Of a stretch of 64,000 nucleotides of DNA, positions 59,539 through 64,000 are shown piece by piece; position 1 is the stretch's first letter, and each line of letters opens with the position of its first letter. The stretch comes from Mycolicibacterium novocastrense (lineage in GTDB: Bacteria > Actinomycetota > Actinomycetes > Mycobacteriales > Mycobacteriaceae). The DNA is taken from assembly GCF_001570485.1 (NCBI RefSeq), contig NZ_BCTA01000070.1:1-64000 (forward strand), written 5' to 3'. Below the pieces are notes generated by a model. It was not told where the DNA came from and searched no databases. It saw only the letters and a program-made list of their open reading frames with translations. The translations under genes and the position numbers were made by a program.

Positions 59539-61245
59539 GTGACCGGACCGCGTCGTGACCCCCGAGACTCAGCGGGTCGGCGCGACCCTCGGTACCACCC
59601 GCCACGACCGCCCGCCGACGACCGCTGGAGTGACGACCGGTGGAGCGATGAACATCCGGGGATGGCGAACTACCCGAGCGATCCGAGCTATCGACGACCC
59701 CGGCGCAGCGGACCGACGCCCAGCGCCAACCGCTGGCTGCCTCCGCTCGATGAGCCCACCCGCGAATTCGGTGTCACGCCACCGCCGCACCGGATGGGCG
59801 GTGCCGCAGGCGAAAAGGTCACCGTCACCCGGGTAGCCGCCCAGCGCAGCCGCGAGATGGGCTCCAGGATGTACGGCCTGGTGCACCGGGCCGCGACCGC
59901 GGACGGCGCCGACAAGTCCGGGCTGACCGCGCTGACGTGGCCGGTGGTCGCGAACTTCGCCGTCGACGCCGCGATGGCGGTCGCTTTGGCCAACACGTTG
60001 TTCTTCGCGGCGGCCTCCGGGGAGAGCAAGGGCAAGGTCGCGCTGTATCTGTTGATCACCATCGCGCCGTTCGCCGTCATCGCCCCGCTCATCGGGCCCG
60101 CACTGGACCGGCTGCAGCACGGCCGCCGCGTCGCGTTGGCCACGTCGTTCGGGTTGCGCACGGCGCTCGCGGTGGTGCTGATCGCCAACTACGACGGTGT
60201 CACCGGAAGCTTCCCCTCGTGGGTGCTTTACCCGTGCGCGCTCGGAATGATGGTGCTGTCCAAGTCTTTCAGCGTTTTACGCAGCGCGGTGACCCCACGG
60301 GTACTGCCGCCGACCATCGACCTGGTGCGGGTGAACTCGCGGCTGACCACCTTCGGCCTACTCGGCGGCACAATGGTCGGCGGCGCGGTGGCCGCGGGTG
60401 CGGAGTACCTGTTCAAGCTGTTCGAGATGCCAGGTGCGCTGTACGTGATCGTCGCGGTGTCGGTGGCCGGCGTGGCCCTGTCGATGCGCATCCCGAAATG
60501 GGTCGAGGTCACCGAGGGCGAGGTGCCCGCGACGCTGAGCTACCACGGTCGCACGGGCGAACTGCGGCGCGGTGATCACGTGCCACCGGCAAAAGCGGCG
60601 CGCCAACCCTTGGGGCGCAACACCATCGCCGCACTGTGGGGTAACTGCACCATCAAGGTCATGGTGGGCTTCCTGTTCCTGTATCCGGCGTTCGTCGCCA
60701 AGTCTCACGACGCCAGCGGGTGGGAGCAGCTGCGCATACTCGGACTGATCGGCGCGGCCGCGGCCGTCGGTAACTTCGCGGGCAACTTCACCAGCGCGCG
60801 CCTCAAATTGGGCCGTCCGGCGCAGGTGGTGGTGCGCTGCACGATCGTCGTCACCCTCGCGGCGCTGGCCGCCGCGCTGACCGGCAATCTGCTGGTGGCC
60901 GCGATTGCCACGCTGCTCACGTCGGGGGCGAGCGCGATCGGCAAGGCCTCGCTGGACGCGTCGTTGCAGGACGACCTGCCCGAGGAGTCGCGTGCCTCGG
61001 CGTTCGGCCGCTCGGAGTCGGTGCTGCAGTTGGCCTGGGTCGCCGGCGGCGCGGTCGGCGTGCTGGTCTACACCGAATTGTGGGTGGGCTTCACGGCGAT
61101 CACCTCGGTGCTGATTCTCGGCCTGGCGCAGACCGTGGTGAGCTACCGCGGTGATTCGCTCATTCCGGGGTTTGGCGGTAACCGACCCGTGCTGGCCGAG
61201 CAGGAGGGCGGACGCACCGACACCGCGGCGGTGGCGCACGAGTGA
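59539..61245 (+). CDS. MFS-like membrane protein (Rv0876c-like)
   Basis: A 568-residue protein. The first ~115 residues are hydrophilic, rich in Pro, Arg and Asp, with a repeated DDRWSD(D/E) segment. The rest has about 12 hydrophobic helices of an MFS fold (IAPFAVIAPLIGPALDRLQHGRR is motif A-like). It matches Rv0876c in layout and position. Substrate and direction are unknown. GTG 59539 is chosen because GGTGGAG lies upstream and the longer frame has no ribosome site. Its stop overlaps the next start as GTGA. Confidence 0.88.
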   Translation: MTGPRRDPRDSAGRRDPRYHPPRPPADDRWSDDRWSDEHPGMANYPSDPSYRRPRRSGPTPSANRWLPPLDEPTREFGVTPPPHRMGGAAGEKVTVTRVAAQRSREMGSRMYGLVHRAATADGADKSGLTALTWPVVANFAVDAAMAVALANTLFFAAASGESKGKVALYLLITIAPFAVIAPLIGPALDRLQHGRRVALATSFGLRTALAVVLIANYDGVTGSFPSWVLYPCALGMMVLSKSFSVLRSAVTPRVLPPTIDLVRVNSRLTTFGLLGGTMVGGAVAAGAEYLFKLFEMPGALYVIVAVSVAGVALSMRIPKWVEVTEGEVPATLSYHGRTGELRRGDHVPPAKAARQPLGRNTIAALWGNCTIKVMVGFLFLYPAFVAKSHDASGWEQLRILGLIGAAAAVGNFAGNFTSARLKLGRPAQVVVRCTIVVTLAALAAALTGNLLVAAIATLLTSGASAIGKASLDASLQDDLPEESRASAFGRSESVLQLAWVAGGAVGVLVYTELWVGFTAITSVLILGLAQTVVSYRGDSLIPGFGGNRPVLAEQEGGRTDTAAVAHE

Positions 61246-61724
61246 AACGCATGATCGCCGCGCTCGTCGCGGTGGTGATCCTCGCGTCGGTGGGTACCGG
61301 TGTGCTCGTCTGGTGGCTCAGCAGTAACGACGATGCGCCGAAATACCCTGAGATCAGCGCGTATTCGCATGGGACTCTCGTGCGGGTGGGCCCGTACCGC
61401 TATTGCGAGGTGCTCAACCCCACCAAGTGTGAGGTCTTCGAGGACCAGGGCGAACTGCCGGTCATCGAGAGCGACGCGGTGCAGCTGTCGGTGCCGCCGG
61501 CGATCGCGCGGGCGCCGTGGGTGCTGCTGCGTCAGCACGAGGGTGGCGACGTCGTCGAGGAGTTCCGCCCGGGAACGCGACTGGCGGTGACCATTCCGAC
61601 CGTCGACCCGCGGCGCGGCAAGCTCACCGGGTTCGCCGTGCTGCTGCCCACGCTGGTCCGCATCGACGACGAAGAGGTGCCGGCCCCGCACGCCGAATGG
61701 TCGGTGCGCACGGTCTGGTCCTGA
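61242..61724 (+). CDS. DUF2771 membrane-anchored protein (Rv0875c-like)
   Basis: A 160-residue protein with one N-terminal transmembrane helix (MIAALVAVVILASVGTGVLV) and an extracytoplasmic domain with two Cys (CEVLNPTKCEVF) that may form a disulfide. It matches Rv0875c/DUF2771 by position and features. The function is unknown. The 4-nt overlap with the MFS gene means the two are translated together, and a shared membrane role is likely. Confidence 0.87.
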   Translation: MKRMIAALVAVVILASVGTGVLVWWLSSNDDAPKYPEISAYSHGTLVRVGPYRYCEVLNPTKCEVFEDQGELPVIESDAVQLSVPPAIARAPWVLLRQHEGGDVVEEFRPGTRLAVTIPTVDPRRGKLTGFAVLLPTLVRIDDEEVPAPHAEWSVRTVWS

Positions 61725-61751
61725 GCCCTCCGTGGTGGCTTTGAGCCGGCG

Positions 61752-62768
61752 TCACTCGGCGCCGTGACCCTGCTGCACCCGTTCGCCCTCGCGCGTCGGG
61801 CCGGGCGGTGTCCCGTCTCCGAACGGCCTGCCGCCCAAGGCTTCTCGACCGTGCGGTGTCAGCCAGTTGGACAGGTCGGGTCCTTTCGGCACGACCTGCG
61901 TCGGGTTGATGTCGGTGTGCACGATGTAGTAGTGCTGCTTGATCTGGACGAAGTCGATGGTGTCGCCGAAACCCGGTGTCTGGAACAGGTCGCGGGCGTA
62001 GGCCCACAGCGCGCGTAGCTCAGAGAGCTTCTGGCGGTTGCACTTGAAGTGCCCGTGATAGACGGGGTCGAAGCGCGCGAGCGTGGTGAACAGCCGCACG
62101 TCGGCCTCGGTGATGGTGTCGCCCACCAGGTATCGCTGGTCGGCCAGCCGGCCTTCGAGCCAATCGAGCGCTGTGAACAGGCGGTCGTAGGCCTTGTCGT
62201 AAGCCTCTTGAGAGCCCGCGAACCCGCACCGGTACACGCCGTTGTTGATCTCGGTGTAGATGCGTTGGGCCACCTCGTCGATCTCGTCGCGGTGCTTCTC
62301 GGGGTACAGGTCGGGCGCGCCGTCGCGGTGGTACTGCGTCCACTCGGTGGAGAAGTCGAGCGTGATCTGCGGGAAGTCGTTGGTGACGACCTCACCGGTC
62401 GGCACGTCGACGATCGCGGGGACCGTGATGCCCTTGTCGTATTCGGGGAAGCGTTTCAGGTAGGCGTCTTTGAGCCGGGGGATTTTGAGAACCGGGTCGA
62501 CGCCGCCCGGATCGAGGTCGAACGTCCAGCTGTCCTGGTCGTGGGTGGGCCCGCAGAAGCCGATGGACAGGGCGTCTTCGAGTCCGAGCAGCCGTCGGAC
62601 GATGATCGTGCGGTTGGCCCACGGGCAGGCCCTCGCGACGATGAGCCGATAGCGGCCGGGTTCCACGGGATACCCGTCGCGGCCATCGGCCGTGATACGA
62701 GTGCCGATGTATTTGGTGTCGCGGTTGAACTCGCCACCCGAGTCGGATTTGTCGGCGACATATGCCAT
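61752..62768 (-). CDS. glutathionyl-hydroquinone reductase-like (Xi/omega-class GST) protein
   Basis: A 338-residue protein of the ECM4/YqjG family. The thioredoxin-like domain has the active-site Cys in ARACPWANRTIIV near 46-58, and the helical C-terminal domain contains GDTITEADVRLFTTLARFDPVYHGHFK (in parts) near 215-245. In glutathione-using bacteria these enzymes reduce glutathionyl-hydroquinones; mycobacteria lack glutathione, so a mycothiol adduct is the likely substrate here. ATG 62768 begins MAYVADKSDSG. It converges with the DUF2771 gene. Confidence 0.9.
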   Translation of the reverse strand: MAYVADKSDSGGEFNRDTKYIGTRITADGRDGYPVEPGRYRLIVARACPWANRTIIVRRLLGLEDALSIGFCGPTHDQDSWTFDLDPGGVDPVLKIPRLKDAYLKRFPEYDKGITVPAIVDVPTGEVVTNDFPQITLDFSTEWTQYHRDGAPDLYPEKHRDEIDEVAQRIYTEINNGVYRCGFAGSQEAYDKAYDRLFTALDWLEGRLADQRYLVGDTITEADVRLFTTLARFDPVYHGHFKCNRQKLSELRALWAYARDLFQTPGFGDTIDFVQIKQHYYIVHTDINPTQVVPKGPDLSNWLTPHGREALGGRPFGDGTPPGPTREGERVQQGHGAE

Positions 62769-62855
62769 GGCACCAGCATGCCCGCCGAGAGTGGGGTTGA
62801 TGCACGCAGTCGCGGCTCAGGTGTCGATCAACCCGACACTCGGCGCTTAAGAGAG

Positions 62856-63266
62856 TTAATTCTCGAGTTCGCGGGCGACCGCCCGTACCACCTCGGACAC
62901 CCGGCGGGCGGCCTTGCGGTCCGGATAGCGGCCCTTGCGCAGTTCGGGCTGCACAGCGCTCTCGAGCAGCGTGATCATGTCCTCGATCATGCCGTGCAAC
63001 TCGTCGGGTGAGTGCTTGCGCTCGGCGGCGGCGGCCTCCCGGCGCGTGCGCGACAGGCTCGGCGGCGGGTCGATGAGCGTCACCGTCAACGCCTGCGGCC
63101 CGCGTCTGCCCGCGGCGATGCCGAACTCCACGCGCTGCCCGGCCTTGAGGGTCTCAACACCGGAGGGCAGCGCCGACGATCGGACGTAGACGTCCTCGCC
63201 GTCCTCCTGGGACAAAAACCCGAAGCCCTTTTCGGCGTCGTACCACTTAACCCTGCCGGTCGGCAC
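62856..63266 (-). CDS. cspB: cold-shock-domain protein CspB-like (Rv0871)
   Basis: A protein of about 136 residues. Residues 1-65 form a cold shock domain (GRVKWYDAEKGFGFLSQ with the KGFGF RNP1 motif and DVYVRSSAL as RNP2). The C-terminal ~70 residues are a charged helical extension (DELHGMIEDMITLLES, RKAARRVSEVVRAVAREL) typical of the mycobacterial Rv0871 type. It binds single-stranded RNA or DNA. GTG 63266 (VPTGRVKWYD) matches the Rv0871 start; GTG 63275 is possible. Confidence 0.92.
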   Translation of the reverse strand: MPTGRVKWYDAEKGFGFLSQEDGEDVYVRSSALPSGVETLKAGQRVEFGIAAGRRGPQALTVTLIDPPPSLSRTRREAAAAERKHSPDELHGMIEDMITLLESAVQPELRKGRYPDRKAARRVSEVVRAVARELEN

Positions 63267-63417
63267 TGGTCTCACCCGCTCGTCGTTGTACCTACAAAAG
63301 GAAAGCGCCCCGAATGCGCCGGGACGCGTGCTGCTCGATCCTACTCTGACCTCTACCTCGCCAGCACCCCCTTATCGGTAGGCTGAAGACCACCGCTGGA
63401 GGAGAAGAAGCGCGCAT

Positions 63418-63822
63418 ATGCGATTGATACTCAACATCATCTGGTTGGTGTTCGGCGGCCTGTGGCTGGCGCTGGGCTACCTGCTGGCGGCGCTGATCTG
63501 CTTCGTGCTGATCATCACGATCCCGTTCGGCTTCGCGGCCCTGCGCATCGCGGCGTTCACGCTGTGGCCGTTCGGGCGCACCGTCGTCGACAAACCGGGG
63601 CCACGTCCGGGCGCACTGGTCGGCAACGTCATCTGGGTCATCCTGTTCGGCGTCTGGTTGGCGCTCGAGCACATCATCACGGCGGTGGCGATGGCGATCA
63701 CGATCGTCGGGATCCCGCTGGCGCTGGCCAACCTCAAGCTGATCCCGATCTCGTTGATGCCGCTGGGCAAGGACATCGTGCCCGTGGATTCGGTGGCCAA
63801 TCCGGAGCGGGCGTTCGCGTGA
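63418..63822 (+). CDS. YccF-family inner membrane protein (Rv0870c-like)
   Basis: A 134-residue protein with two similar halves, each with two hydrophobic helices: IIWLVFGGLWLALGYLLAAL and VIWVILFGVWLALEHIITAV, each followed by TIPFGFAALRIA or IVGIPLALANLKL. This internal repeat is the YccF pattern. The function is unknown. ATG 63418 has GGAGGAGAAG upstream. Its stop overlaps the GTG of moaA (GTGA), so the two are coupled. Confidence 0.9.
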   Translation: MRLILNIIWLVFGGLWLALGYLLAALICFVLIITIPFGFAALRIAAFTLWPFGRTVVDKPGPRPGALVGNVIWVILFGVWLALEHIITAVAMAITIVGIPLALANLKLIPISLMPLGKDIVPVDSVANPERAFA

Positions 63823-64000
63823 CCGTCGTCGACCTCGGTGTGCCCTCTGCCGCCGCACAGTCCTCCCCCGCACCCGCCGACGGACCGCTGATCGACACCT
63901 TCGGCCGGGTCGCCACCGACCTGCGGGTGTCGTTGACCGACCGCTGCAACCTGCGGTGCACCTACTGCATGCCCGCCGAAGGCCTGGACTGGTTGCCCTC
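63819..64000 (+). CDS. moaA: GTP 3',8-cyclase MoaA, N-terminal part (cut by window end)
   Basis: The first ~60 residues of a radical-SAM enzyme of molybdenum cofactor synthesis (Rv0869c, MoaA2). After a variable start comes DTFGRVATDLRVSLTDRCNL, then the CxxxCxxC iron-sulfur motif (CNLRCTYC) and MPAEGL, all diagnostic for MoaA. It converts GTP to the cyclic pyranopterin precursor together with MoaC. GTG 63819 overlaps the previous stop. The remaining ~300 residues lie beyond the window. Confidence 0.92.
   Translation, partial: MTVVDLGVPSAAAQSSPAPADGPLIDTFGRVATDLRVSLTDRCNLRCTYCMPAEGLDWLP

Overview
The window is high-GC mycobacterial DNA, most likely from a rapid grower (Mycolicibacterium type). 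The evidence is the gene order of its right half, which follows the conserved block known from M. tuberculosis Rv0903c down to Rv0869c (prrA/prrB, gltA2, citA, fprB, serC, sepH, cspB, moaA), and lineage hallmarks in the left half: MmpL/MmpS, a fatty-acyl-AMP ligase (FAAL), a Mas-type polyketide synthase and a PapA-like acyltransferase. I see no rRNA, tRNA, CRISPR array or intact insertion sequence.

Region A, about 415-35367, is an accessory cell-envelope glycolipid cluster. It holds two near-identical GMC oxidoreductases, two related GPL-type glycosyltransferases, four SAM-dependent methyltransferase-like proteins from different families (TylF-like, CmcI-like, an unassigned class I protein and an Rv2952/Fmt-like one), a DHA2 transporter, a Gfo/Idh/MocA dehydrogenase, a sulfotransferase, a PapA-like acyltransferase, an aspartyl/asparaginyl beta-hydroxylase-family Fe(II)/2-oxoglutarate enzyme, an OafA-type membrane O-acyltransferase with an SGNH tail, a FAAL, a six-domain reducing PKS, a small haemophore-like secreted protein, and an mmpS-mmpL-mmpL export operon. 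The set resembles the GPL, LOS and acyl-trehalose loci in parts but matches none I know, and no non-ribosomal peptide synthetase is in view. The inferred product is an O-methylated, possibly sulfated, acylated glycolipid carrying a FAAL/PKS-derived chain and exported by the MmpL pair. The PKS is odd: its ketosynthase has Asp where the catalytic Cys belongs, with both catalytic His residues kept. Next to it lie two degraded gene ends (papA and fadD), a scar of past rearrangement.

Region B, 35368-39415, is a boundary. It has about 0.7 kb without a convincing gene, then a NarL-type two-component system, a DUF6197-like protein and a DUF4097-like membrane-anchored beta protein.

Region C, 39626-64000, is core chromosome: prrA-prrB, an FKBP isomerase, DUF2630, an FAD oxidoreductase, an MFS-marR pair with a visible operator, gltA2, a TetR regulator, pdxH, citA, a mycothiol-dependent-type protein, a 46-residue ORF coupled to a VOC protein, fprB, an AurF-like diiron protein, a CAP-domain protein, serC, sepH, an rRNA/tRNA methyltransferase, several DUF proteins, an MFS protein, a glutathionyl-hydroquinone-reductase-like protein, cspB, a YccF-like protein and the start of moaA, cut by the window end. 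Several of these genes show a -10-like hexamer 6-7 nt before the start codon and no Shine-Dalgarno, consistent with leaderless mRNAs.
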